Shown: positions 1 to 5,337 of the stretch, piece by piece
Numbering within the stretch: position 1 is the first letter of the stretch
How the letters are laid out: each line of letters opens with the position of its first letter
Origin: Pseudomonadota bacterium
GTDB taxonomy: Bacteria > Pseudomonadota > Alphaproteobacteria > Caulobacterales > Caulobacteraceae
Assembly (NCBI GenBank): GCA_023433585.1
Contig: JAEZCL010000227.1
Location: forward strand, 1-5,337
DNA: 5,337 nt
Direction of reading: 5' to 3'
The notes under the pieces: generated by a model
The model's input: only the letters and a program-made list of their open reading frames with translations
Databases searched by the model: none
Told to the model about the DNA's origin: nothing
Made by a program: the position numbers and the translations under genes

Positions 1-759
1 CGGCGGAGGCGGAGGCGGCGGAGCCGCGACCGGACCGAACGCATAGCGCAGACCCACCGTCACCGCGTGGCTGAAGTCATAGTCGCCTTCGAAACGGCCC
101 AGCGCCGGAGCGCCGACCGTCGAGGTGTTCCAGGCCGCATCGCCGGTCAGGTAGCGATAGGTCAGGTCGATATTGGTGCGCTCGCCCAGCGCCCAGGCCA
201 CGCCGGCCAGGGCCTGGAAGGCCATTTCGATGTTGTCGTCATCGGCGCCGAGAGCCGCGGTGCGGTTGCCGCGCAGATTGCCTTCCGTGTCGATGGCGAC
301 GCGGTTGGCGCCCACGCCCAGACCCACGAACGGACGCGCGGCCCAGTCCGTCGAGCCGAAGTCGTAGATGGCGTTCAGGAACAGGGTCGTGGACTCGATG
401 TCGCCTTCGGGCGAATGGCACGGTCCGCTGGACGGCGTGTAGTTGCACAGGCCCGAGGGCGCCATGTTGCTGGGACGGCGCACGGTGCCGATGTCGCCCG
501 ACCGATGGCCGGCTTCCAGCTCGACGCGCCAGTTGGGATTCAGGCGGTAGCCGAGACGGGCGAACGCGGCCCAGCCGTCGTTGACCTCCCAGTTCCAGGC
601 CGGTCCGGCTTCGGACCGCATATTGAGGTCATTTTCCAGAAAATGACCGCCGACGTCGATAGCGCCGTACCAGCCGTCCGGCTCGGCCGACGCGCTGGTC
701 GCCGCAAAAGCGAGCGCGGCGGCGGCGCCCGTGGCCATCACAAAGTTCTTGAAGCGCAT
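1..759 (-). CDS. OmpA-family outer-membrane beta-barrel protein, 3' end beyond the left edge (partial)
   Basis: Read on the minus strand from the ATG at 759-757, the frame stays open for 253 codons to the window edge. Residues 1-25 form a Sec signal peptide: basic start MRFK, a hydrophobic Ala-rich core, and a likely cut after ASA before EPDGWY. Residues 26-242 look like an eight-stranded OmpA-type barrel, with alternating strands rich in aromatics and glycine (DGWYGAIDVGGH, ARLGYRL, RVELEAGHRSGD, PFVGLGVGANR, DLTYRYLTGD, the final TVGLRYAFGP). Residues 247-253 are seven prolines, the usual hinge before a peptidoglycan-binding OmpA C-terminal domain. That domain is expected past the edge but is not seen. 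C105 and C114 lie in one predicted extracellular loop and could form a disulfide. A GGAGAGG ribosome site lies about 10 bases upstream. Likely role: anchoring the outer membrane to the wall. The family call is firm; a plain barrel porin with a Pro tail is the alternative. Confidence 0.9.
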   Translation of the reverse strand, partial: MRFKNFVMATGAAAALAFAATSASAEPDGWYGAIDVGGHFLENDLNMRSEAGPAWNWEVNDGWAAFARLGYRLNPNWRVELEAGHRSGDIGTVRRPSNMAPSGLCNYTPSSGPCHSPEGDIESTTLFLNAIYDFGSTDWAARPFVGLGVGANRVAIDTEGNLRGNRTAALGADDDNIEMAFQALAGVAWALGERTNIDLTYRYLTGDAAWNTSTVGAPALGRFEGDYDFSHAVTVGLRYAFGPVAAPPPPPPP

Positions 760-769
760 GGGTGCTAGC

Positions 770-776
770 CCTCTCC
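770..776 (-). promoter_or_regulatory. Ribosome binding site of the OmpA-family gene
   Basis: On the minus strand GGAGAGG ends 10 bases before the ATG at 759. It supports that start, which is also the one that gives a clean signal peptide. Confidence 0.6.
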
Positions 777-810
777 GCAGTTTCCTCGGCGGTCGTGCCG
801 CCCCGCAATT

Positions 811-839
811 CTCATAACAGCCTTGGTTGGACAGGTCGA
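811..839 (-). promoter_or_regulatory. Candidate promoter of the OmpA-family gene
   Basis: On the minus strand a -35-like TCGACC (839-834) and a -10-like TATGAG (816-811) are separated by 17 bases. This would place the transcript start near 804, giving a leader of about 45 bases. The match to the TTGACC/TATAAT pattern is moderate and read by eye. Confidence 0.3.
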
Positions 840-846
840 TACCGAC

Positions 847-875
847 TTGACGCGGAATGTGTCCGCAAGATCGAA
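847..875 (+). promoter_or_regulatory. Weak candidate promoter of the aminotransferase gene
   Basis: TTGACG at 847-852 is a perfect alphaproteobacterial -35 hexamer. The sequence 17 bases downstream (ATCGAA, 870-875) is a poor -10. It points rightward and would give a leader of about 155 bases before the ATG at 1037. It sits back to back with the minus-strand candidate at 811-839. The rest of 876-1026 shows no gene; a short GGCTC/GAGCC stem at 975-992 is the only visible structure and lacks a T run. Confidence 0.22.
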
Positions 876-1026
876 ACCGTGGCCGTAATGCGACAGCAGG
901 TTGCGTCGGAGCGAGCAAAACGCCCTCTGGTGCGTTAAGAATCGACACCATTGGTGAGCGCCTGTCCGCTGGACGGCTCGGGCGGCGGAGCCTTAATGAC
1001 GCGGAATCGACGAACCCGGACAATTC

Positions 1027-1030
1027 AGGA
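1027..1030 (+). promoter_or_regulatory. Ribosome binding site deciding the aminotransferase start
   Basis: AGGA lies six bases before the ATG at 1037. The same frame is open back to an ATG at 857, but that ATG has no ribosome site and its extra 60 residues do not resemble the family, so 1037 is preferred. Confidence 0.55.
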
Positions 1031-1036
1031 CGTCTC

Positions 1037-2197
1037 ATGAGCATCCCTTTCATCGACCTTCAGGCCCAGCGGGCGCGCATCGCCGAGCGGATCGACGCGG
1101 CCGTGCTGGGGGTGATCGCCCACGGCGCCTATGTGATGGGGCCTGAAGTCCGCGCCTTCGAACAGCAGATGGCCGAGTTCGGCCGCGCGAGCCATGCCGT
1201 GTCCTGCGCCAACGGCACCGACGCCCTGGCCCTGCCGCTGATGGCGTGGGGCGTAGGGCCGGGCGACGCGGTGTTCTGCCCGTCCTTCACCTTCGCCGCC
1301 ACCGCCGAGATCATTCCGTGGTTCGGGGCCACGCCCGTGTTCGTGGACATCGATCCGGCCACCTACAACATGGATCCGGGCCATCTGGAGGCCGCCGTCG
1401 AGGCGGTGCTGGCCGAGGGTGCGCTGAAACCCAGGGTGGTGATCGCCGTGGACCTGTTCGGTCAGCCCGCGGATTATCCCCGCATCGCCGAGATCGCGCG
1501 CAAGCATGGCCTTAAGCTCATCGCCGACACGGCCCAGGGCTTCGGCTGCACCCTGCACGGCAAGCATCCGGTGGAATGGGCCGATGTGGCGACCACCAGC
1601 TTCTTCCCGGCCAAGCCGCTGGGCTGCTACGGCGACGGGGGCGCCGTCCTGACCAATGACGACGACATGGCGCAGCTGCTGGATTCCCTGCGCGTGCACG
1701 GCAAGGCCGTGGCCTCGGACCTGGAGGGGCGGACCTTCGAGCATGATCCGAAATATCTGAACATGCGCGTGGGCATGAACTCGCGCCTGGACACCCTTCA
1801 GGCCGCCATCCTGATCGAGAAGCTCAACATCTTCGCCGACGAGATCGAACGGCGAAACCGCATCGCCGAACGCTACAACCGGCTGCTGAAGCCGCACGTC
1901 GCCTCGGTTCCCGCCGTGATCGAGGGCGGCGTCTCGGTCTGGGCGCAATACACCGTCGAGCATGATGACCGCGACGGCCTGGCCGCGCACCTGAAGGCGC
2001 AGGGGGTTCCCACGGCGGTCTATTATCCCATCCCCATGCACCGTCAGCCGGCCTACGCGCATCACCCGACCGGTCCCCAGGGCCTGCCGGCGACCGACGC
2101 GGCGGCCGAGCGCGTCATCAGCCTGCCCATGCACGCCTGGCTGGACGAACAGACCCAGGACCGGATCGTGGAGGCGGTTGCAGGCTTTTCGGGCTGA
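1037..2197 (+). CDS. DegT/DnrJ/EryC1/StrS-family PLP aminotransferase (WbpE/WlbC-like sugar aminotransferase)
   Basis: A complete 386-residue cytoplasmic fold-type I aminotransferase. It transfers an amino group, typically from glutamate, to a keto sugar nucleotide using pyridoxal phosphate. Visible landmarks are the family start SIPFIDLQAQ (2-11), the cofactor-phosphate region SCANGTDAL (56-64), D164 with Q167 in ADTAQGFG (contacts to the PLP ring), and the Schiff-base lysine K193 in SFFPAKPLGCYGDGGA. NSRLDTLQAAIL (248-259) and the substrate-side motif VYYPIPMHRQPAY (328-340) follow. From memory the wording is closest to WbpE/WlbC, which aminate the 3-keto group of UDP-2-acetamido-2-deoxy-3-oxo-glucuronate for O-antigen. 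The exact substrate cannot be fixed from sequence alone, and other 3- or 4-keto sugars are possible. Length and all key residues are normal. No partner sugar-nucleotide gene is in view; 131 bases separate it from cysD, so it probably is its own transcript. Confidence 0.92.
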   Translation: MSIPFIDLQAQRARIAERIDAAVLGVIAHGAYVMGPEVRAFEQQMAEFGRASHAVSCANGTDALALPLMAWGVGPGDAVFCPSFTFAATAEIIPWFGATPVFVDIDPATYNMDPGHLEAAVEAVLAEGALKPRVVIAVDLFGQPADYPRIAEIARKHGLKLIADTAQGFGCTLHGKHPVEWADVATTSFFPAKPLGCYGDGGAVLTNDDDMAQLLDSLRVHGKAVASDLEGRTFEHDPKYLNMRVGMNSRLDTLQAAILIEKLNIFADEIERRNRIAERYNRLLKPHVASVPAVIEGGVSVWAQYTVEHDDRDGLAAHLKAQGVPTAVYYPIPMHRQPAYAHHPTGPQGLPATDAAAERVISLPMHAWLDEQTQDRIVEAVAGFSG

Positions 2198-2246
2198 GCG
2201 CGGCTAAAGGCGGGAGCCAGAAAATATCGGGCGAGCCGTCGCTTCC

Positions 2247-2266
2247 GAACCGCTAGTAGACGGTTC
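2247..2266. repeat. Perfect inverted repeat GAACCG-N8-CGGTTC, possible operator of cysD
   Basis: Two six-base arms match exactly around an eight-base centre (CTAGTAGA). No T run follows, so it is a poor intrinsic terminator for the upstream gene. It lies just upstream of, or overlapping, the -35 area of the candidate cysD promoter, centred about 45 bases before the predicted transcript start. That is where a dimeric regulator could bind. I do not recognise the site as that of a known factor. Confidence 0.4.
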
Positions 2267-2267
2267 C

Positions 2268-2295
2268 GTTCGTCCTCGCGGACAATCGGTATAGT
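2268..2295 (+). promoter_or_regulatory. Candidate promoter of the cysD-cysNC operon
   Basis: TATAGT at 2290-2295 is a five-of-six match to the -10 box. The -35 area (around GTTCGT, 2268-2273) is weak, as expected for a promoter that needs an activator. The transcript start would fall near 2302, leaving a leader of about 27 bases to the proposed cysD start. The remaining 2198-2246 shows only a weak short stem (GGCT/AGCC, 2202-2218) and no convincing terminator. Confidence 0.4.
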
Positions 2296-2316
2296 GTCCC
2301 GCGCCCGCGTCCCGCC

Positions 2317-2331
2317 AGGAGGCCTTCCCTG
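2317..2331 (+). promoter_or_regulatory. Perfect AGGAGG ribosome site and CTG initiation codon of cysD
   Basis: AGGAGG (2317-2322) is followed by six bases and then CTG (2329-2331), in frame with cysD. Between the in-frame TAG at 2257-2259 and this point there is no ATG, GTG or TTG in the frame. The next usual start codon in frame is the GTG at 2407, which would delete a conserved helix. Confidence 0.6.
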
Positions 2332-3249
2332 TCCGCCGCCCTCTCATCGTCCCGCCTGACCCACCTGGACCGTCTGGAGGCGGAGAGCATCCACATCATC
2401 CGCGAGGTGGCCGCCGAGATCGAGCGGCCGGTGATGCTGTATTCGGTGGGCAAGGATTCGGCGGTGATGCTGCACCTGGCGAGGAAGGCGTTCTTCCCGG
2501 CGCCGCCGCCGTTCCCCCTGCTGCACGTGGACACCACCTGGAAGTTCCGGGACATGTACGCCCTGCGCGACCGCATGGCGGCCGAGGCGGGCATGGAGCT
2601 TCTGGTGTTCCGCAATCCCGAGGCCGAAGCCAAGGGCATCAACCCGTTCGACCATGGCTCGGCCCTGCACACCGACCTGTGGAAGACCGAGGGGCTGAAG
2701 AAGGCGCTGGATCATCACGGCTTCAACGCCGCCTTCGGGGGCGCCCGCCGCGACGAGGAAAAGAGCCGGGCCAAGGAGCGGGTGTTCTCGTTCAGGAACG
2801 CCGCCCACCGCTGGGATCCCAGGGCCCAGCGGCCGGAGCTGTGGAGCCTCTACAACACGCGTGTGAACCGCGGGGAGTCGATCCGGGTCTTTCCGATCTC
2901 CAACTGGACCGAGCTGGACGTGTGGCAATACATCATGCGCGAGGCCATTCCGGTCGTGCCGCTCTATCTGGCCGCCGAACGGCCCGTGGTGGAGCGCGAC
3001 GGCCTGCTCATCATGGTGGATGACGACCGCCTTCCCCTGCGGCCCGGCGAGACGCCCGAAATGGCCCGTGTCCGGTTCCGCACCCTGGGCTGCTATCCCC
3101 TGACCGGCGCGGTGCGATCCGAAGCCGCGACCCTGGCCGAGGTGGTCCGGGAGATGCTGATGACCACCACCTCCGAGCGCCAGGGCCGGGCCATCGACCA
3201 CGACCAGTCCGCCTCGATGGAGAAGAAGAAGCAGGAGGGCTATTTCTGA
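2329..3249 (+). CDS. cysD: Sulfate adenylyltransferase subunit 2 (CysD), apparent CTG start
   Basis: Small catalytic subunit of ATP sulfurylase, which with CysN makes APS and pyrophosphate from sulfate and ATP in the cytoplasm. Read from the CTG at 2329 it has 306 residues, close to the roughly 300 usual for the family. The N-terminal LTHLDRLEAESIHIIREV (10-27) is typical CysD and lies wholly or almost wholly before the GTG at 2407, so that GTG gives a truncated protein. The PP-loop nucleotide motif is SVGKDS (39-44). Further family blocks are GGARRDEEKSRAKER (137-151), FPISNWTELDVWQYI (188-202), RFRTLGCYPLTGAV (249-262) and the C-terminal IDHDQSASMEKKKQEGYF. No residue of these motifs looks damaged. 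Its TGA overlaps the ATG of cysNC by one base, so the two are one operon. NodP is the same enzyme in rhizobia. The function is very sure; the start codon is less so. Confidence 0.95.
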   Translation: MSAALSSSRLTHLDRLEAESIHIIREVAAEIERPVMLYSVGKDSAVMLHLARKAFFPAPPPFPLLHVDTTWKFRDMYALRDRMAAEAGMELLVFRNPEAEAKGINPFDHGSALHTDLWKTEGLKKALDHHGFNAAFGGARRDEEKSRAKERVFSFRNAAHRWDPRAQRPELWSLYNTRVNRGESIRVFPISNWTELDVWQYIMREAIPVVPLYLAAERPVVERDGLLIMVDDDRLPLRPGETPEMARVRFRTLGCYPLTGAVRSEAATLAEVVREMLMTTTSERQGRAIDHDQSASMEKKKQEGYF

Positions 3250-3251
3250 TG
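3233..3251 (+). promoter_or_regulatory. Ribosome site and TGATG coupling junction of cysNC
   Basis: AGGAGG at 3233-3238, inside the last codons of cysD, is followed by ten bases and ATG at 3249. The cysD TGA (3247-3249) shares its A with that ATG, a classic arrangement for translational coupling and matched subunit output. Confidence 0.7.
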
Positions 3252-5186
3252 GCCCCCAATACAAGGACACCCGACACTGGATACCGCCCCGCCGAGCTGG
3301 CGGGCGAGGACATCGGCGCCTTCCTGGCCGAACACGAAGCCAAGGGGCTGCTGCGCTTCATCACCTGCGGCTCGGTGGATGACGGCAAGTCCACCCTGAT
3401 CGGGCGGCTGCTCTATGATTCGCGCATGGTCTTCGACGATCAGATGACGGCGCTGGAGGCGGATTCGAAGACGGCGGGCACGCAAGGGGGCGACCTGGAC
3501 TTCGCCCTGCTGGTGGACGGCCTGGCGGCCGAACGCGAACAGGGCATCACCATCGACGTGGCCTACCGCTTCTTCGCCACGGCGAAGCGCAAATTCATCG
3601 TCGCCGACACGCCCGGCCATGAGCAGTACACGCGCAACATGGTCACCGGCGCCTCCACCGCCGATCTGGCCGTGGTGCTGGTGGATGCGCGCAAGGGCGT
3701 GCTGACCCAGACGCGGCGCCACAGCTTCCTGGCGTCCCTGCTGGGCGTCCGCCATGTGGTGCTGGCGGTGAACAAGATGGACCTGGTGAACTGGTCCCGC
3801 GAGCTGTTCGAGGAAATCGTCGCCGACTACCGCGCCTTCGCGGCCCAGTTGGGGATCGAGGACGTGCTGTGCATCCCGATCTCCGGTCTCAAGGGCGACA
3901 ACATCACCGCGCCCGGCGCGAACACGCCCTGGTACGACGGCCCGCCGCTGATCGACCATCTGGAGACGGTCGAGGTGGACGATGATCGCCTCGCGCGCCG
4001 CCCCTTCCGGCTGCCGGTGCAGTGGGTCAACCGGCCCGATCTGAATTTCCGGGGCTTCGCGGGCCAGATCGCCTCGGGCGCGGTGCGTCCCGGCGACCGG
4101 CTGCGTGTGCTGCCGTCGGGCCGCGCCACAGCCGTGGAGCGCATCGTGACGCCGGGCGGGGACCTGGACGTCGCCGTGGCGGGCCAGTCGGTGACCCTGA
4201 CCCTAGCGGATGAGGTGGACGTCTCGCGCGGCGATGTCCTGGCCGCCGCCGACGATCCGCCGGAGGTCGCGGACCAGTTCGAGACCACCATCGTCTGGAT
4301 GGCCGAGGACGAGCTCCTGGCCGGGCGATCCTACTGGCTCAAGATCGGGACGCGCACGGTCTCGGCCCAGGTGACCGAGATCAAGCACCGCATCGACGTG
4401 AACACCCTGCGCGAAACCGCCGCCAAGACCCTGGGCCTGAACGGGATCGCGGTGTGCAACATCTCCCTGGCCCAGCCGGTGGCCTTCGAGCCCTATGAGG
4501 ACGACCGGGGCCTGGGCGGCTTCATCCTGATGGACCGGCTGACCAACGCCACGGTGGGGGCGGGCATGATCCGCTTCGCCCTCAGGCGCTCGCACAACAT
4601 CCACTGGCAGGCCCTGGACGTGACCCGCGAGGCGCGCGCCGCCGCCAAGGGCCAGAAGCCGGCGGCGGTCTGGTTCACCGGCCTGTCCGGCTCGGGCAAG
4701 TCCACCATCGCCAATCTGGTCGAGAAGCGCCTGCACGCCGAGGGCCGCCATGCCTGCATCCTGGACGGCGACAATGTGCGCCACGGGCTGAACCGCGACC
4801 TGGGCTTCACCGAGGCCGACCGGGTCGAGAACATCCGCCGCGTGGCCGAGGTGGCGCGCCTGATGACCGACGCCGGGCTGATCGTGCTGGTCAGCTTCAT
4901 CTCGCCCTTCCGGGCCGAACGCCGCCTGGCCCGCGAACGCATGGCCGAGGGCGAGTTCATCGAGGTGTTCGTGGACACGCCGCTCAAGGACGTGGAGGCG
5001 CGCGACCCCAAGGGCCTCTACGCCAAGGCCCGGCGCGGCGAGCTGAAGAACTTCACCGGCATCGACAGCCCCTATGAGCCGCCCGAGAACGCCGAGATCC
5101 GCGTCGACACCACGACCATGAGTCCCGAAGACGCCTGCGAGGCCATCATGACGGCCCTAAGGACGCGCGGGCGACTGATCGGATAG
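3249..5186 (+). CDS. cysNC: Bifunctional sulfate adenylyltransferase GTPase subunit / adenylylsulfate kinase (CysN-CysC fusion)
   Basis: 645 residues, two enzymes in one chain. Residues 35 to about 240 are a translation-factor-type GTPase: G1 GSVDDGKST (41-49), G2 threonine T101 in GITID, G3 DTPGH (120-124), G4 NKMD (175-178) and a G5-like SGLKGDN (212-218). Beta-barrel domains follow to about residue 450. GTP hydrolysis here drives APS synthesis by CysD. Residues about 465-645 are APS kinase, which phosphorylates APS to PAPS: P-loop GLSGSGKST (478-486), DGDNVRHGLNRDLGF (507-521), SFISPFRAER (549-558, with S552 at the position of the phosphorylated serine in E. coli CysC) and the substrate-loop sequence KNFTGIDSPYE (600-610). 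Both halves keep their key residues, so both should be active. The order matches rhizobial NodQ and other proteobacterial CysNC proteins. No obvious terminator follows; the next gene seems to have its own promoter. Confidence 0.96.
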   Translation: MAPNTRTPDTGYRPAELAGEDIGAFLAEHEAKGLLRFITCGSVDDGKSTLIGRLLYDSRMVFDDQMTALEADSKTAGTQGGDLDFALLVDGLAAEREQGITIDVAYRFFATAKRKFIVADTPGHEQYTRNMVTGASTADLAVVLVDARKGVLTQTRRHSFLASLLGVRHVVLAVNKMDLVNWSRELFEEIVADYRAFAAQLGIEDVLCIPISGLKGDNITAPGANTPWYDGPPLIDHLETVEVDDDRLARRPFRLPVQWVNRPDLNFRGFAGQIASGAVRPGDRLRVLPSGRATAVERIVTPGGDLDVAVAGQSVTLTLADEVDVSRGDVLAAADDPPEVADQFETTIVWMAEDELLAGRSYWLKIGTRTVSAQVTEIKHRIDVNTLRETAAKTLGLNGIAVCNISLAQPVAFEPYEDDRGLGGFILMDRLTNATVGAGMIRFALRRSHNIHWQALDVTREARAAAKGQKPAAVWFTGLSGSGKSTIANLVEKRLHAEGRHACILDGDNVRHGLNRDLGFTEADRVENIRRVAEVARLMTDAGLIVLVSFISPFRAERRLARERMAEGEFIEVFVDTPLKDVEARDPKGLYAKARRGELKNFTGIDSPYEPPENAEIRVDTTTMSPEDACEAIMTALRTRGRLIG

Positions 5187-5198
5187 GCGCCGCCCCGC

Positions 5199-5228
5199 TT
5201 GACGGCCGGAACACATGCGGAACATATG
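5199..5228 (+). promoter_or_regulatory. Candidate promoter for a leaderless downstream transcript
   Basis: TTGACG (5199-5204) is a perfect alphaproteobacterial -35 box. A weak AT-rich -10-like CATATG (5223-5228) lies 18 bases further on. Transcription would begin about six bases later, at or next to the ATG at 5234, which itself lacks a close ribosome site. Confidence 0.35.
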
Positions 5229-5233
5229 GCGCC

Positions 5234-5337
5234 ATGCCCGCCGCCGCCGTCCATATCGAGCTGGTCTTCAGCCGTCCCGAGACCACCCAGTCGGTGACGC
5301 GCGGCGCCGCGCGGCGGATGATGGCCATGGGCTATGG
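5234..5337 (+). CDS. Start of a gene, probably MmcB-family DNA repair protein (partial, cut by right edge)
   Basis: Thirty-four codons and two bases are visible from the ATG at 5234, and the frame is open to the edge. The residues RPETTQSVTRGAARRMMAMGY resemble, from memory, the N terminus of the MmcB-like family of alphaproteobacteria (DNA repair, named for mitomycin C). That family has a VTRG-A-R helix followed by LGY/LGF and then a nuclease-fold core with GRRAD and EVKS motifs. The core lies beyond the window, so the call is tentative. No in-frame alternative start is seen upstream: the ATGs at 5215 and 5226 are in other frames. It follows cysNC by 47 bases on the same strand and probably is transcribed from the TTGACG promoter at 5199. 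Confidence 0.5.
   Translation, partial: MPAAAVHIELVFSRPETTQSVTRGAARRMMAMGY

Noticed and set aside
1..27. GGCGGAGGC-type short tandem repeat at the left edge
   Set aside because: On the coding strand it is simply the proline codon run of the OmpA hinge.
67..768. A 233-codon plus-strand open frame at the left end
   Set aside because: The minus strand there encodes a signal peptide and OmpA-type barrel with proline hinge; the plus-strand translation has no recognisable feature.
857..1036. A 60-residue N-terminal extension of the aminotransferase, open in frame from ATG 857
   Set aside because: No ribosome site precedes 857, the added residues look like random high-GC translation, and family members begin at the SIPFIDLQ block, matching ATG 1037 with AGGA before it.
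1025..2134. A 369-codon open frame on the minus strand opposite the aminotransferase
   Set aside because: It is a shadow of the biased codon use of the true gene; its translation shows no domain and is rich in His, Gly and Arg as expected for antisense of GC-rich coding DNA.
2247..2266. The inverted repeat as a Rho-independent terminator of the aminotransferase gene
   Set aside because: The stem is only six base pairs with an eight-base loop and is followed by CCGTTCGTCC, not a T run.
2344..3270. A 308-codon minus-strand open frame opposite cysD
   Set aside because: Same codon-bias artefact; the plus-strand frame is unmistakably CysD.

Overview
The window is ordinary chromosomal DNA from a GC-rich alphaproteobacterium. 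Caulobacterales, with Brevundimonas or Caulobacter as the nearest guess, fits best. The grounds are the strong GC bias at third codon positions, TTGACG-type -35 boxes, an OmpA-type porin with a proline hinge, a cysD-cysNC pair with fused APS kinase, and the start of what looks like an MmcB-type gene. The genus is an inference from these features, not from a database match.

Layout. Positions 1-759 (minus strand) hold the first 253 codons of an OmpA-family outer-membrane protein: signal peptide, beta-barrel and the beginning of a proline hinge. The gene runs off the left edge. Positions 760-1036 are a divergent intergenic region with a plausible promoter on each strand. Positions 1037-2197 (plus) encode a complete 386-residue DegT/DnrJ/EryC1/StrS-family PLP aminotransferase of the WbpE/WlbC type, which makes amino sugars for surface polysaccharide. 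Positions 2198-2328 carry a promoter-like element and a perfect inverted repeat in front of the sulfate-activation operon. Positions 2329-3249 are cysD (sulfate adenylyltransferase small subunit). It has no ATG, GTG or TTG at the expected place and appears to start at a CTG behind a perfect AGGAGG. Positions 3249-5186 are cysNC, a fusion of the GTPase subunit of ATP sulfurylase with APS kinase, coupled to cysD by a one-base TGATG overlap. From 5234 a new plus-strand gene begins, probably an MmcB-like DNA-repair protein, cut by the right edge after 34 codons.

How the genes work together. CysD and the CysN half make adenosine 5'-phosphosulfate (APS) from sulfate and ATP, driven by GTP hydrolysis. 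The CysC half phosphorylates APS to PAPS. PAPS can feed cysteine synthesis or sulfotransferases. The aminotransferase upstream belongs to sugar-nucleotide metabolism and has its own leader, so a functional link to the sulfate genes is only a hypothesis.

I see no mobile element, CRISPR array, tRNA, rRNA or evident new multi-gene system. The most noteworthy points are the apparent CTG start of cysD, the inverted repeat in front of it, and the probable leaderless promoter of the last gene.
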